Shown: piece after piece, positions 9,048-20,800 of the stretch
Position numbering within the stretch: position 1 is the first letter of the stretch
How the letters are laid out: each line of letters begins with the position of its first letter
DNA from: Oopsacas minuta
Lineage: Eukaryota > Porifera > Hexactinellida > Lyssacinosida > Leucopsacidae
Assembly (NCBI GenBank): GCA_024704765.1
Contig: JAKMXF010000297.1
Span: forward strand, 1 to 64,000
Length of the DNA: 64,000 bases
Reading direction: 5' to 3'
Position numbers and translations under genes: made by a program
Notes under the pieces: generated by a model
Seen by the model: only the letters and a program-made list of their open reading frames with translations
What the model was told of the DNA's origin: nothing
The model's database searches: none

Positions 9048-11744
9048 ATGTTGAATATTAAGCTGAACTATGTCTTCTCCAATCTGTGTGGATGTATGTA
9101 CAAGCAAGGTAACATTATATTCACACCAGATGGAAATTCTGTACTCAGTCCTGTGGGGAACAGAGTAACACAGTTTGACCTTAAGAACAATAAATCTACA
9201 ACTTTTCCTTTCCAAAATAGGAAGAATATTTCTCGAATCGCTCTCTCTCCAGACGGAGATCTACTTCTTAGTGTTGATGACGACGGAAGACTTATTTTAG
9301 TTAATCTTTATCGCAAAGTTGTACTACAACATATCAATCTTAAACTTCCAGTAAAAGACATAAAATTTAGTCCAGACGGTTCGCTAATTTCTGTCACACA
9401 TGGTAGAATACTAGATATTTGGTATAGTCCTACAAAGGTGAAGAAGTTTGCTTCTTTCCAGCGTTTCAACAGTTTTCGTGGTCATAGTGATAAGATAACT
9501 TGCATTGACTGGTCTTCTGATTCTGAGTTTGTTGCTACTGGTTCGGCTGATATGACCGTGAGAGTATTTTCAATGCATAGAATATACGGATATAGATCTA
9601 TCCGTTTAGCTGGACATAGAAATACACTGGTAGGATGTTTCTTTGAGAAGAATTCCCTCAGTTTGTATACTTTATGTAAAGGGTCTGTTTTACTGTATTG
9701 GAGTTGTGATGTTAGTTTAGAAGAGGCTAGAGAGTTAAGGGAAAGAGCTGTAACAGAGGAAGGAAGAAAACTGGGATTTGAGCAATCTAGTGAAAAAGAT
9801 TTGTTCTTCTTTGATAAAGAACGAGACGAGGAAGAAGCTAGTAGTTCTGATGAAGATAATAAATACGAATCTATTGCTAAGAGAATAAAGAAATCTAATT
9901 CGATAGTATGGACACGATCTGATAAACATATACTTAATACAGAGCATCACTCTACTATCAGTTCTGCTTGTTATAGCTCTCATATCCGTATATTGGTTGT
10001 AGGATTTAAGAATGGAGTGTTTGTGTTATATGAAACTCCATCTCTTGTTCAAATACACTCCCTGTCTGTTTCTCAGCACGCGATTAATTCTGCGGCTCTC
10101 AACACGTCAGGACAATGGTTAGCTTTGGCTTCTAAGACTCTAGGACAGCTAGTTGTTTGGGAATGGTCCTCTGAAACGTTCATTCTGAAGCAGCAAGGTC
10201 ACTCCCTGGGTATGTCTTGTCTCACTTACTCTCCTGATGGAGAGGTTATTGTAACAGGTGGACAGGACGGTAAAGTCAAGTTATGGAGCACTGCGACTAG
10301 TTTCTGTTTCGCTACTTTTGGGGAACATACCGGTCCCGTTACTGGGGTGTGCTATAACGCAGTTGGACAAGTAATAATATCTGCCTCCCTTGATGGGACA
10401 GTCCGTGCATTCGATACAAAGCGTTATAGGAATTTCCGAACCTATACCTCCCCAGATCCAGCTCAATTCTCCTCGCTAGCTGTTGACTTTTCAGGAGAAC
10501 TGATTTGTGCGGGGTCACAGGACACTTTTGAGATTTATCTCTGGTCGCTTGAGACCGGAAAGCTCCTAGAGATTTTGAGGGGGCACACGGGTCCGATCAG
10601 CTGGCTACAATTCAGCCCTCTGGGTTCCCTCCTCGCTTCCAGTTCTTGGGATAAGAGCTACCGTCTCTGGGACCCGATCAATCCTGAGGGGAATAACGAA
10701 CATGTCGAATTTGTCACAGAAGCAGTCGCTCTCTGTTACAGTCCAAATGGGAAGGAATTAGCTGTCAGTACACTAGATGCACAAATAACCTTCTGGAATG
10801 TTGAAGAATCACTTCAAACAGGAAGTATAGAATGTAGAAGAGACATCTGGAGCGGTAGGAGAACAGAAGATCTGGTTACCACTAGACATCTTGCTAGCAC
10901 CAAATGTTTCACTTCAATCGCTTACACAGCTGATGGTAGTTGTTTGCTTGCAGGAGGAAGATCTAAATATATATGTATTTATGATGTACCCACCAAGATA
11001 CTGCTACGTAGATACCAGATCAGTGGAAACCGATCTTATGACGCAATGCAGAGGTATCTGGACAGCAGGAAGATGACAGAGGCAGGACCTGAAGATCTGA
11101 TAGAAATATCATCTGAGTCTGAGAGTGAAGATATTCAGTTACCAGGAGTGGTTAAAGGGGAACATAGCAGTCGTAAGACACGTCCTGAAATCGAGACAAG
11201 GGGTGTTCAGTTCTCTCCAACAGGTCTGTCGTGGGCAGCTGTTACAACTGATGGTCTTATGGTATACTCTTTGGATCAAGGATTGACATTCGATCCGTTT
11301 GAGTTAGGTACTGATATTACTCCAGGAGCTGTCATACAAGCTATATTAAGTGAGCATTATATGGAGGCTCTAGTGTATAGTGTACATTTGAACGAGCAAT
11401 CCCTGTTACAACGAGCTATTGAGAGTGTACCTACTGATCAGATAAAGTTGATTATGAGTACTCTACCATTCAGATATATTCCTAAACTCATCCCACACTT
11501 CGCACACTTTCTCAGCTCCACCACACATCTACAATTCTATATGCAATGGATTCAATCTCTACTGTTATATCATGGACGTAGTATTCAAGGAGAGATCGTA
11601 ACATTAGCTCCCGGACTCACTGCGCTACAGAACTCTATCCATGAGAAGATGGCAGATCTCTCCTCTCTAACTGATTCTAACAAATTTAGACTTGACTACT
11701 TTATCATGGTTCAACAGAGGGATAAAGCTGTTAATAATACGTAG
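9048..11744 (+). CDS. PWP2: PWP2 (UTP1), WD-repeat subunit of the SSU processome
   Basis: The protein is 898 residues in one exon, close to human (about 919) and yeast (923) PWP2. The N-terminus matches the family over the first 60 residues, including NVFSNLCG-type, NSVLSPVGNRVTQFDLKNNK and SPDG motifs. Two seven-bladed WD40 propellers follow, with repeats such as GHSDKITCIDWS, GHTGPISWLQFSP and a LASSSWDKSYRLWD blade. An acidic, Ser-rich insert lies near residue 260 and another near 690. The C-terminal PWP2/UTP domain starts at LTFDPFELGTDITPG and ends in the helical UTP segment. PWP2 is a UTP-B component needed for 18S rRNA processing in the nucleolus. The first ATG in frame is 9048, in good alignment with the family start. 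It is intronless although neighbours are spliced. Confidence 0.95.
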   Translation: MLNIKLNYVFSNLCGCMYKQGNIIFTPDGNSVLSPVGNRVTQFDLKNNKSTTFPFQNRKNISRIALSPDGDLLLSVDDDGRLILVNLYRKVVLQHINLKLPVKDIKFSPDGSLISVTHGRILDIWYSPTKVKKFASFQRFNSFRGHSDKITCIDWSSDSEFVATGSADMTVRVFSMHRIYGYRSIRLAGHRNTLVGCFFEKNSLSLYTLCKGSVLLYWSCDVSLEEARELRERAVTEEGRKLGFEQSSEKDLFFFDKERDEEEASSSDEDNKYESIAKRIKKSNSIVWTRSDKHILNTEHHSTISSACYSSHIRILVVGFKNGVFVLYETPSLVQIHSLSVSQHAINSAALNTSGQWLALASKTLGQLVVWEWSSETFILKQQGHSLGMSCLTYSPDGEVIVTGGQDGKVKLWSTATSFCFATFGEHTGPVTGVCYNAVGQVIISASLDGTVRAFDTKRYRNFRTYTSPDPAQFSSLAVDFSGELICAGSQDTFEIYLWSLETGKLLEILRGHTGPISWLQFSPLGSLLASSSWDKSYRLWDPINPEGNNEHVEFVTEAVALCYSPNGKELAVSTLDAQITFWNVEESLQTGSIECRRDIWSGRRTEDLVTTRHLASTKCFTSIAYTADGSCLLAGGRSKYICIYDVPTKILLRRYQISGNRSYDAMQRYLDSRKMTEAGPEDLIEISSESESEDIQLPGVVKGEHSSRKTRPEIETRGVQFSPTGLSWAAVTTDGLMVYSLDQGLTFDPFELGTDITPGAVIQAILSEHYMEALVYSVHLNEQSLLQRAIESVPTDQIKLIMSTLPFRYIPKLIPHFAHFLSSTTHLQFYMQWIQSLLLYHGRSIQGEIVTLAPGLTALQNSIHEKMADLSSLTDSNKFRLDYFIMVQQRDKAVNNT

Positions 11745-12012
11745 TAAAAGAATAATATATCTATAAAATGTAGGAAAGTTTAATGAGAAACCTCTATCCT
11801 GCTAGAAAACTTAAATGTGCCTACTTGTACAGGAGAAAGCCATTTCATAGATTGTGATTAACAACATCTTGATAACTAGCAATCCAAATTTATACTAATT
11901 ATCATGAAGCAGTGGAGTTATCTGAATGACTTCTAAGAATTCTTAATTAGTTAACCAATTATAGATTGTTTTCCTACTAAATAGCCAACTAGCTAATTGT
12001 CCTATCATATAA

Positions 12013-12783
12013 ATGCACTCAGCTAGACTGTTGCTCCCTCGTATCCTATCCAGACGTCTATCTTGCTCCCCTAGCATAAGAGACGGTATTATCAATCATG
12101 ATAAAGTGTACGTCTACTGGAATAACAAACTGTGTCTAACCCCAACAGAAGCTAAACTATCTCCATTAGAATTCCTGAACTTATCTGACTTACAGAGGAG
12201 AGAGAGAGCTATCTTCATTCCTTACTTCACGGATGGATCTATTCTCAAGGTAATGTGGACTGATAAGGCATCTCCCTCTGGTCTATGTGAATTCACTGGT
12301 GTGTGTATCTACCAGTCAGAGGATATGCTTAACGTAGCAACTACATTCATACTTAGGAATGTTATCAAAGAGGAAGGAGTGAATATTACATTTGAGAAGC
12401 ACTCTCCAATAATACAGAGTATTGATCTTATCAGATTTCAGAAAATAGAATGGAATGAAGAAGGAGAATCATTAGAAGACTATCCTCTTTCTGCCAGTAA
12501 GATTCCTGATAACTTAACTACTCTATTAACAAACAAACCCTTACCTCTAACACCTAGCAAGAGTGGTCCAGTAGTTTCAAATCAGATTCTAAATAAACTA
12601 ATCAAAAAGAAAGAAATACACATTATTAAATCAGCTAAGGAGATTAAAGAAGAGTATGATCCCTACTACAAATGGTACATTACTTCTCAAGATGTTCCCA
12701 GTGAAATAATACATGATGGTATACGGGATATTAAGGAAGTGAGCGATAGACACATTGACATACTAATAGGTGATACAAAATAG
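12013..12783 (+). CDS. MRPL19: Mitochondrial large-subunit ribosomal protein bL19m
   Basis: A 256-residue intronless gene. Residues 1-20 are Arg/Leu/Ser-rich without acidic residues, as in mitochondrial targeting peptides. The core at about 60-150 carries the bL19 fold signatures: RRERAIFIPYFTDGSILKV, CEFTGVCI and TTFILRNVIKEEGVNITFE, matching vertebrate MRPL19 closely. The C-terminal 100 residues are Lys/Glu-rich and diverge from other MRPL19s. The product is a structural subunit of the mitoribosome. The next gene upstream (PWP2) and downstream (UBXN7) run the same way with gaps of about 270 and 180 bp. There is no sign of damage. Confidence 0.9.
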   Translation: MHSARLLLPRILSRRLSCSPSIRDGIINHDKVYVYWNNKLCLTPTEAKLSPLEFLNLSDLQRRERAIFIPYFTDGSILKVMWTDKASPSGLCEFTGVCIYQSEDMLNVATTFILRNVIKEEGVNITFEKHSPIIQSIDLIRFQKIEWNEEGESLEDYPLSASKIPDNLTTLLTNKPLPLTPSKSGPVVSNQILNKLIKKKEIHIIKSAKEIKEEYDPYYKWYITSQDVPSEIIHDGIRDIKEVSDRHIDILIGDTK

Positions 12784-12963
12784 TAATTTTATTAATGAAT
12801 TCTTAACCAATGGTTATGATCACTTCAAATTAGCAAATAATTTAAATAAATTTAATATATTTTCTCGGCAGTATTATCCTTACAAATGGGCTAACATTAT
12901 AGCTATAAGAGGAAAGTCAAGTCATTTGTTTATCTAACACACCGTCTGTATAGCTTGTATAGC

Positions 12964-15299
12964 ATGCCGAGTAGTAGATTAAAAGGTTTCAAAAGGGGTG
13001 GTAAACGGGGGAGGGGGAGGGGGAGAGGGAGAGGGAGGACTCCAATGAGACCTGTTATCAGCGGAGCAGCTACGAACGGACTTGACTCTTTAATACTCAC
13101 AGACGATGAAACCCCTGTTGTAGTAGAAGATGACGTATCTCCCCTCACAAAATTCATGAATATTACAAAAGCAGATAAAGTAGTTGCTCACAATTATCTA
13201 TCCACATGTAATGATGATCTTAACGAAGCTATCGCTATGTTTTGTCAATCCTCATCTCCCATGACCCCTTCCACCCAGTCATCACCTCACACAGCTGCCG
13301 CTACACAACAACAATCTGAAGAGGATAACCCAGCTCCTCTCTCCCCCACTACTTATGAGAAAACGTTAGTTGTTTAATTTTGAATAATGAAACTTGAAAT
13401 AGACAGAGTTATTTCTTTTAGTTTTGGAGTTAGGCCTCCGAAGCCTCGAGTAAAAGAGCGCCTTATTGAAGAACCACGAGGTAACACAAAACAAATTTTA
13501 AGCCCCAATATGACCGATAATCTATCTTGTAGAAACTATTAGAGACTATAGGAATCTTTCTAAGAGGAAGCTACCAGAGTCTATCTTCAGCGAGGATTAT
13601 TCTTTAAGTAAATTCTTTGTTAATGATTTACATGTTTCCGCAACTTATTATAAATTATTTGTGTTTCCGTTCTTAGGTAATCCTTCTAAGAAGAGTAAAC
13701 AACTTCATGAACTATACAAAGTACCTGTGGACATTACCTACAAAGGAACATTCGATCAGGTGATAACTATTTAACTTTCCTTCTTCTTTTGAATGAGATC
13801 ATTCAAATATTATTTAATGAAAATGTGAATTTATTTCTTGTACAAGAGTAGATTATTTTTGTTGTTTTTATGGCATTTCTTTATGAAAATAGGCAAAAAA
13901 ACATGCGAAACAATCCGACAGATGGCTGATTGTAAATATCCAGGATACAACAGATTTCAAATCCCATTGTATCAACAGGGACATCTGGCGTAATTCCATT
14001 ATCAGAAATCAATTAGAAAACAATTTCTCTTTATGGCAGGTTATACGCTAATTAATCTAATCAGTTTAGAACTTTGTGAAGATCAATGACAGTTTCTGCA
14101 TACCATTGTTATCTTATATTTTGCATAACATTAGTGGAAGCCAGGGTTTCATTTAGGCGAATTTTTTCGCTCGCCACAATATTCGTCCGCACCCGCGTGT
14201 CTATAACATTATATGTACTTTACTTATTTGGTAATATTTTTTATTTCCACGCGCCAATTTGAAACCTTAATGGGATACATCATTCCTTACCATTTGGTAC
14301 TATAATGATATCTTTATTTGTAACACTACAGGTTAATAAAGATAGTTCTGATGCCTGCTGGTACTCTAAGTTCTATGATGTTTGTTCTCTTCCCTACATA
14401 GCTATTTTGGATTCTACAACTGGTGAGCTTCATAGCAATACTTAGGTAGTATGTCTACAGTTTCTAATTCTGGGCTAAACAACGAAATTAGAATTTCCTA
14501 ATTTGATTCTGTTTTGTTATTTCTAATACATATTTATGAATTTTTCTTCAAGGAAAATTATTAAAAGAAATACAGACAACAAACCCAGAGGTGTTTATTG
14601 CACTAAGTTAGTTAATAAAATATAATTACTATATTTGTATAGTTGCAATGATGTCTCTTATTTGTTTTTGTAGTTGAGGAGTTTCTCTGTAACTTTGTAA
14701 TAACCTCCAGCTCTACTCCGGTATACTAAGTAACATACATACAAACTGTGGATATAAACACATCAATCAATAATATGTATACCTTCTTTAGGCTGTATCC
14801 AACACACCTTTTGAAGATGAAGATTTTAAAGCTGCTATTAGTGCCTCTCTTGTATCTTCTAAACAGAACGGAAAAGTTTCAAATAATACTTCACTCGCTG
14901 ATGCACCAACAAGCTCTAAGTCCTATGATGATGAATTTACAGAGGATAAGCCTATTCCTTGGGTAGAGTCAGAATACACTCCCTCTCTCATACCTGGGGA
15001 CTCTGTGACTCGTATTATAATCAGGTGTCTAGACGGAGCCAGACGAGCTGTCACCTTCTCTCAGTCACAACCTATCAAGGTAGTATATATAGGATTCAGT
15101 TTAGTTTTTCCTCTTGATTTATTCTGTAATTCTTTTACAGGATCTATTTGACTATTTATTGATTCATGGCATGGACAGTAGTGAATTAGAGATCCTCAGT
15201 ACATATCCAAGGATGGTACTCAATAACACAGACCCTCTCACTTCCTTTAAAGATGCCCAATTAGCACCCAGTGCAACTCTTTTCATCCAATTTCCTTAG
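12964..15299 (+). CDS. UBXN7: UBXN7-like p97/VCP adaptor (UBA-UAS-UIM-UBX)
   Basis: Ten exons fit in phase: 12964-13364, 13422-13480, 13533-13607, 13677-13759, 13893-14039, 14332-14422, 14553-14606, 14674-14696, 14792-15079 and 15141-15299, giving 459 residues (human 489). Order of domains: an Arg/Gly-rich head; a UBA-like domain (about 60-100, LSTCNDDLNEAIAMF); a UAS thioredoxin-like domain (about 200-320, with RWLIVNIQDTTDFKSHCINR and SLPYIAILDSTTG); a UIM (EDEDFKAAISASL); and a C-terminal UBX domain with the p97-binding turn LSTYPRMVL. UBXN7 bridges ubiquitylated cullin substrates such as HIF1A to p97. The RGRGRGR head before the UBA is not in vertebrate UBXN7. The first in-frame ATG is 12964. 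Confidence 0.9.
13006..13038 (+). repeat. Purine (GGGGGA/GGGAGA) microsatellite inside UBXN7 exon 1
   Basis: A G-rich purine run with GGGGGAG-like units encodes alternating Arg-Gly near the UBXN7 N-terminus. The strand asymmetry is complete (no pyrimidine), so it could expand or contract by slippage, or form a G-quadruplex or triplex. Confidence 0.8.
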
Positions 15300-15664
15300 C
15301 TTAGTTGTATGCTACTTTTGAGCTAGATACACCTTGTAAACACCTATACTATATAGAGCACTTTTCAATGAATGCAAATTGTTTAATATTTCTATATAAT
15401 GCTACAAAGAATATCGTATTTATCCGAAATGGCGCTGAGGTTCTAATATTAATGCTAGCTTATAGAAATTCACTAATTAATTATGTGTAATTTTCACGCG
15501 TTTGGGCAAATGCATCGGAGAAGTACATAGAAATAATTATGATAAATTAACCCAATAAACTGATTATTCTATATAATATATAATTAATAAACTCGTTTAT
15601 GAAAATAATATTAACTAGTTCAAATTAAAAGCAACTATTTCCACATTTAAATACCATATCATAA
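15300..15664. other. Convergent intergenic spacer, UBXN7 / copine
   Basis: The stretch lies between two gene 3' ends. It is AT-rich, with no homology seen. It should contain both 3' untranslated regions and polyadenylation sites. Confidence 0.4.
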
Positions 15665-17401
15665 TTATAAAGTCCACCACTGTATTGATTTATAAGGTTC
15701 CTTCAATATTACTCCGATCTTCTTCTCCAACTCATCATAATATTCTATAATCTGTTCTGGAATTTCTCTGTTGATTGCCTTTGTCAAGAAATGTTCTTCC
15801 TTTTCGTACTCCTTAACCAGTTCTCTGTTCTTCTCAATGCTCTCTAATGATACGAACTGTACAATATCGCGAATCATCTGTTGATTTCTGCCATTTTTCA
15901 AAGGCTTTAGATCTCCGTCTAGTCGTCGCATATCTGTGAAATCTGCATTTCCTATACCAACCACTACAATGGATATTGGTAGATATGATGCGTATACGAT
16001 TGAATCGATGGTAGCTTCTCTATCACAGATAACTCCATCAGTAATTATTAGAAGTATGTTATACCTCTTACTATCGGGGTTCTTCTCTTTCTCAACCTTC
16101 ACATCTAGCGCTACTGTCTTTACAATCTTTGAGAATACTGTAGGTCCAGAAAGCGTTATTTTTTGGATCTTAGACTTGTAAGCTTCTAGTAAGTTATCTA
16201 AGCCTTCAACATCTGGAGAGTTTGGGTCAAGTTGGAAACAATGACAAGTTTCGGTTTCATGCTTTAGTTTAGCTCCGAATCCATAAGCTGCGATATTTTT
16301 ATCTGTGAATCCGTTTAGCATTCCAGGCAGTGCACCTTGTAACACCTCAATATATTTGTTACCAGACCCTGAGACTGTGTGTAATGAGTCCAACTCAGTG
16401 TGCTTTCCATTCGAAGCAGTAAAATCGATTGCAACGTGTATTTTAACTTGTATGTTGTTTTCACTCAAGAAATTGAAGTAATCTGGTGCTACTTGTTTAG
16501 GTTTTGATGCGGAAATTATTATGTTACCTTTACTCATTAGTTTGATTTGTGTACTTACGGAGGAGTCGTTATCTGCATCATAGGCTAGCGTGCTTGCTGA
16601 TCTGACTATAACCTTCTCCTTTAGAGTACTACGAAATTCTTCATCACAATGGATTTGATCGTAAGTAACTTCTACACTACCAAGTAGCCTATCTTCACCA
16701 AATCGTTTGGTGGAATAGACTGAAAATATCAGTTGGGAATCGTCATTTGTGTGGAGAAGTTCTCTTTCAATATTTTCAATATTCCACATGAGTCTGGATT
16801 TATATTTTTGCATTTCAGAATGATGAACTTGAATTGTTTTCTTATCGCAACGCAGTTTACTGACAATCAGATAGGTATTTGGTTTGAAGAATTTCTTTGG
16901 CATAGTTGCAATGAATTGTAGAGAAACTTTGTGTGGTGGGAGAGGAGGGATAATATCGACATGGAGATTTAATATTCCAGTTTTTCTCTGTTTCTTACGT
17001 AGAGTTAATTCCATTTCCTTGTCTTTAACAAGTTCTACTGCTCGTATTGTTACTTCCCCGATTAAATCGTTACCTCCTACTAAATCAAAATCGTAAATAC
17101 TGAATTGTAATATTTGGTCTTCTTCGTATAAATAAGGCACAAATATTGGAGATTTGAAGACTGGAACTTTGGTGTTGCTTATTTTTTCAGTTTTACCAAT
17201 TAATGTGCTACCTAACATTCCTTCCCGTACTTCTTTCACGATACAGTAGGGGTCAGGATCACCTACGTCTGTGGAGTGTAGATTTGATGCTTCGATCTGT
17301 ATTTCTAATCTCATTTGTTGTTGCAGGAAAAACTCACAATCTTCACTTGTGCGGTTTGTAGCTCCAACTGGTCCTATCTCTACCATCTCATATGTAGCCA
17401 T
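15665..17401 (-). CDS. Copine: tandem C2 domains and a vWA domain
   Basis: The frame gives 578 residues from ATG at 17401, intronless. Copines are calcium-dependent phospholipid-binding proteins that move to membranes. C2A lies at about 25-160, C2B at about 160-300 and the copine vWA domain at about 320-540. The vWA part carries VAIDFTASNG (metal site), AAYGFGAKL and NILLIITDGVI, all diagnostic of copines. C2A keeps the acidic loop GDPDPYCIV and a YDFD pair. In C2B the usual SDPF/L loop is KPNTYLIV and the second loop is VYSTKRFGEDRLLG, so the calcium-binding aspartates appear lost. It could therefore bind calcium through C2A only. The gene is convergent with UBXN7. The orthology group among copines is not resolved. 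Confidence 0.93.
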   Translation of the reverse strand: MATYEMVEIGPVGATNRTSEDCEFFLQQQMRLEIQIEASNLHSTDVGDPDPYCIVKEVREGMLGSTLIGKTEKISNTKVPVFKSPIFVPYLYEEDQILQFSIYDFDLVGGNDLIGEVTIRAVELVKDKEMELTLRKKQRKTGILNLHVDIIPPLPPHKVSLQFIATMPKKFFKPNTYLIVSKLRCDKKTIQVHHSEMQKYKSRLMWNIENIERELLHTNDDSQLIFSVYSTKRFGEDRLLGSVEVTYDQIHCDEEFRSTLKEKVIVRSASTLAYDADNDSSVSTQIKLMSKGNIIISASKPKQVAPDYFNFLSENNIQVKIHVAIDFTASNGKHTELDSLHTVSGSGNKYIEVLQGALPGMLNGFTDKNIAAYGFGAKLKHETETCHCFQLDPNSPDVEGLDNLLEAYKSKIQKITLSGPTVFSKIVKTVALDVKVEKEKNPDSKRYNILLIITDGVICDREATIDSIVYASYLPISIVVVGIGNADFTDMRRLDGDLKPLKNGRNQQMIRDIVQFVSLESIEKNRELVKEYEKEEHFLTKAINREIPEQIIEYYDELEKKIGVILKEPYKSIQWWTL

Positions 17402-18133
17402 TATTTTACTCGCAATGATAATATGATACAAATATACAATGAATAGAATATTTTATTCTTTGGTTTAGATTAAATATCTTGACTAGGTCAGCCTATACCC
17501 TGTCTGTAATAGGATGCCTATAATATCTCCAAATAGATTATTTGAGTTCTTATAACTCAGCAAGATAATATTACAAATTGAATACCTTGTTTAGTTTACA
17601 ATTATCCACTATAGTAAAATACTACTATCTGCTTGCTACCATGTCCATATCTCATCAAGATTTTGTAATTCTTCAATCCAAGGCTTCGACCACTAAGAGT
17701 TGTCGGTGCTGATCTTAATTTGCTATGATCACTGGTTCAATAGGCCGAACTGCTTAATATTTCCTCAAAACTCTGAATAAGGGGTTTCTTTATTTCCGCC
17801 ATGTATTTTATTTCTAAATATGTTTACTATTCACACCTTTTTAATGTACGTATTTCAAGACAAAACACATGCTATTTTGAGAAATACCTAAACTAGTACA
17901 GATGATTAGAATCCATCAACTGGATGGTTGTACGCCATATCAATGGCAGACAAATTAAGAACCAGAGAATACACTCTTTGTGTAAGAATGCAATCGGATC
18001 CATAGTAGAATACTTGCGGCCACTTAATCCAGCTGTGGATAGCATTAACTTCCATCTGTATTGTTGCTAGACTATATAAGGAGGTTTCGCAATATGTCAC
18101 TAATTAATTTATTCAATTACTTATCAGCAAATT
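17402..18133. other. Divergent intergenic region, copine / glypican
   Basis: Both flanking genes are transcribed outward, so their promoters should be here. A 64-codon minus-strand frame at 17906-18100 has no recognisable family and no splice support. No repeat or RNA gene was seen. Confidence 0.4.
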
Positions 18134-20538
18134 ATGAATTTTTATATTAAGTATTGGTTTTATATTGCAAGCTTGCTTTTAATTTTAACAGAATCAGCTG
18201 ATGAGCCTTCTTGCACTAACACAATAGAATATGTTAGACATCACGAGCCAGATCTGTTATACATACATGAAGCAGGTAATCACAATTTCTGAACTAATAT
18301 ATTTATTTTACAAATATCAACATACTATATGTAGGTATACCGTATATTTGCGGACTAGATGCTAGTAACTGCTGTCAGAGTAAGGTTGAGAGACGTCTCC
18401 TGATTAGAACACACCAAAACATAACTAATGCTCTTACAAAAGTTAAATCCAATACACTGCGAGATTTTAACAATTATGATACCCTGATAGGTGAGTTTAT
18501 TTATTTGCAAAATAGTAATAAATTATTAATGTTACATTTCAATATTATATCAACAGATGCATACGAGTACACAGTAGAGAAGAGTAAGCAAGAATATTCA
18601 GACTACTTTTACAGTACATTTGGACTGCACTATTATAAGTATATACAACCAGCTGATACTCTATTCGAGTACTTCAAAGATTTCACATATGGTCAGAATA
18701 TCGATCTCCTCCCAGCTGAGCTACATGATTTCTTTGCAAACCAATTCCTAGCCTCTGTGAAAGAGTTCTTATACCTAGAACAGGTATCACCTTCTTACCA
18801 ACAATGCATACGATCTGTCTACAGACGATATGTGAAGCTAGCTGAATATAGTGAGCTATATATGTACCTTAACAATATATTAACTAAATTGAGTCTTGTG
18901 TTGAAAGCGAGAGAGAGCTTACACAGGATTGTTGATCATATTCGTAGAGACAATTCTATGCTGTCAGGAGAGGAGTGTCCTGCCTCACTCATGAGAATGT
19001 CAACCTGTCAGCTCTGTGACGGATACAAGTCACTCTCTCCGTGTAGAGATCTTTGTCTCAATACGGTTGGAGGTTGTCTTGCACCCCTAATGAGACTTGA
19101 AGACCCTCTATTATACCAGTACAAAATATTAAAACAGTTAGCAACACAGTTTGCAAATGATTTTAATGAGTTCGAACAACAACTCAAGAAGCTAACAATA
19201 TCAACTATGGAGTTTATCTTCAGGCTTCATGTAAATTCTAGGAAAATAGTTGGACAGGTTAGTATGTAATCTCTAATATTTTAATACCGGGTTAAATGGT
19301 TAAATGACGCATTTAAAATGTTAACACAGCAGTTAGTATTTGTAAGATAGGACTTCGGATTGTCATCTTCCTAAGTATCAGACATATTAGGGTACAGAGA
19401 AGACATTGAATAATGATATTTGTATGGTTCAATGAATTTCGGAAATTATCCTAGTAAATTTGATGTGTAAATTATAATAGAATTGTTTTCTTAAACCCGG
19501 TTGCTACACCTAATTGATATAATTATTTAATATATTTTCAGATAAAGAGCAATTGTGCAATAGATACCAGCAGCAGATATAAACGTATAGTAGATCACAG
19601 TCCTCAGGAGTGGAGGAGATCTGCTTACAATATTGTGTACTCATCTCAACCCTCAAACACTATACAACTCCAAACTGCTCTAGATGAGTTCTTAATCTCC
19701 TTCGACAGAGTTGTATCATTCCTCCACGATTTACCTGACAAAACTTGCCAGTCATTAGGAGCAGCAAGAGGCAACTCAAACTGCTGGAATGGAAATGATA
19801 GGGGAAAGTAAGTTTTAAGAATTATCCTAGGCTATTCAGTACTCAATTCTCATCTAATATTTGAAGATATAATTCAATTATTCTCTATTGTACAGATATA
19901 GACTTGGTGTGGTAGGAACAGATCGTTTAGCACAGCTTAAGAACCCCGCTATATCTCTCACATCCAACAGTTTTATTACATACCAAGCTGACTATGAGGG
20001 AGTTAAGCAAGTGACCTACTCACTCCAAAAGTTCGTACAGCTCAGTGCTTGTTTTATTGATGATTATGAGTGTATTAATAACATCCCTCTCTGTTCAGAG
20101 GTGTCTCCTACTAGTGAGACAATACCAATGAGTGGTATGGGTGAGATGAGTGGAGATGGAGACCTGTATCTAGATGAAGAGGACGAGGGGTGGGGAGAGG
20201 ACACGACAGATCAATATTTAGATACAAAAAGTGAGTTATATTACTCAGGAAATGGTGACTACCAGGATCCCAGTTATAGGAGAAAGGGGGCATATTATAA
20301 TATAGCTAAATCAATGCCAAACACAGTAGTTACATGTCTCCCTCCTGGATTCGTTGCAACAGAAAGATACACTACTACAAACGACCCATCGACTAGCTCA
20401 ACACAAACTACACCTGATTTGATCAAAGAATTTAATATTGATACAGAGAACTCTACTATTCACAATGCTAGTTATAAGAATACAAACAGTCTCTTATTGT
20501 TATTAGCGATGGTGGTATGTATGCTCAGTATATTCTAA
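18134..20538 (+). CDS. Glypican, GPI-anchored heparan sulfate proteoglycan
   Basis: Five exons in phase (18134-18275, 18335-18490, 18557-19257, 19542-19807, 19896-20538) give 635 residues. The start ATG precedes a signal peptide (FYIKYWFYIASLLLILTESA). The cysteine-rich helical domain shows the glypican pattern, best seen at CPASLMRMSTCQLCDGYKSL followed by CRDLCLNTVGGCLA, and later CAID, TCQSLG and NCWNG cysteines. Near the C-terminus Ser-Gly pairs stand in acidic surroundings (MSGDGDLYLDEEDEG, YYSGNGDYQD), typical heparan sulfate attachment sites. The protein ends in a hydrophobic GPI signal (SLLLLLAMVVCMLSIF). Glypicans tune Wnt, Hedgehog and BMP signalling at the cell surface. A BMP-type R-SMAD lies 5 kb away. 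Confidence 0.95.
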
Positions 20539-20800
20539 CGAAAATTCTAGAGATATGGACTCGTATTCAAATTAACCAAGGAATTACTAAATAAATCGCT
20601 TACTAGATGCTACAAGTGTTTGACGCATATTAATGCTGTATTTCTTTATTTAGTGAAACTAATCACAACATACGTATATAATATCCTATATACCTTGATA
20701 TATTACAAGTGAAACTTTAAAAATATTCCGTACTTTAATACTCTAATAATATTTGTAAATTCTATAGTATAAACGTGTATCACAATGTCTCTTATTGATT

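Noticed and set aside
9018-9215. Minus-strand 65-codon frame over the PWP2 start
   Set aside because: Overlaps the conserved PWP2 N-terminus; no own support.
17906-18100. 64-codon minus-strand frame between copine and glypican
   Set aside because: No family, no splice sites, and no conserved motif; could be chance.
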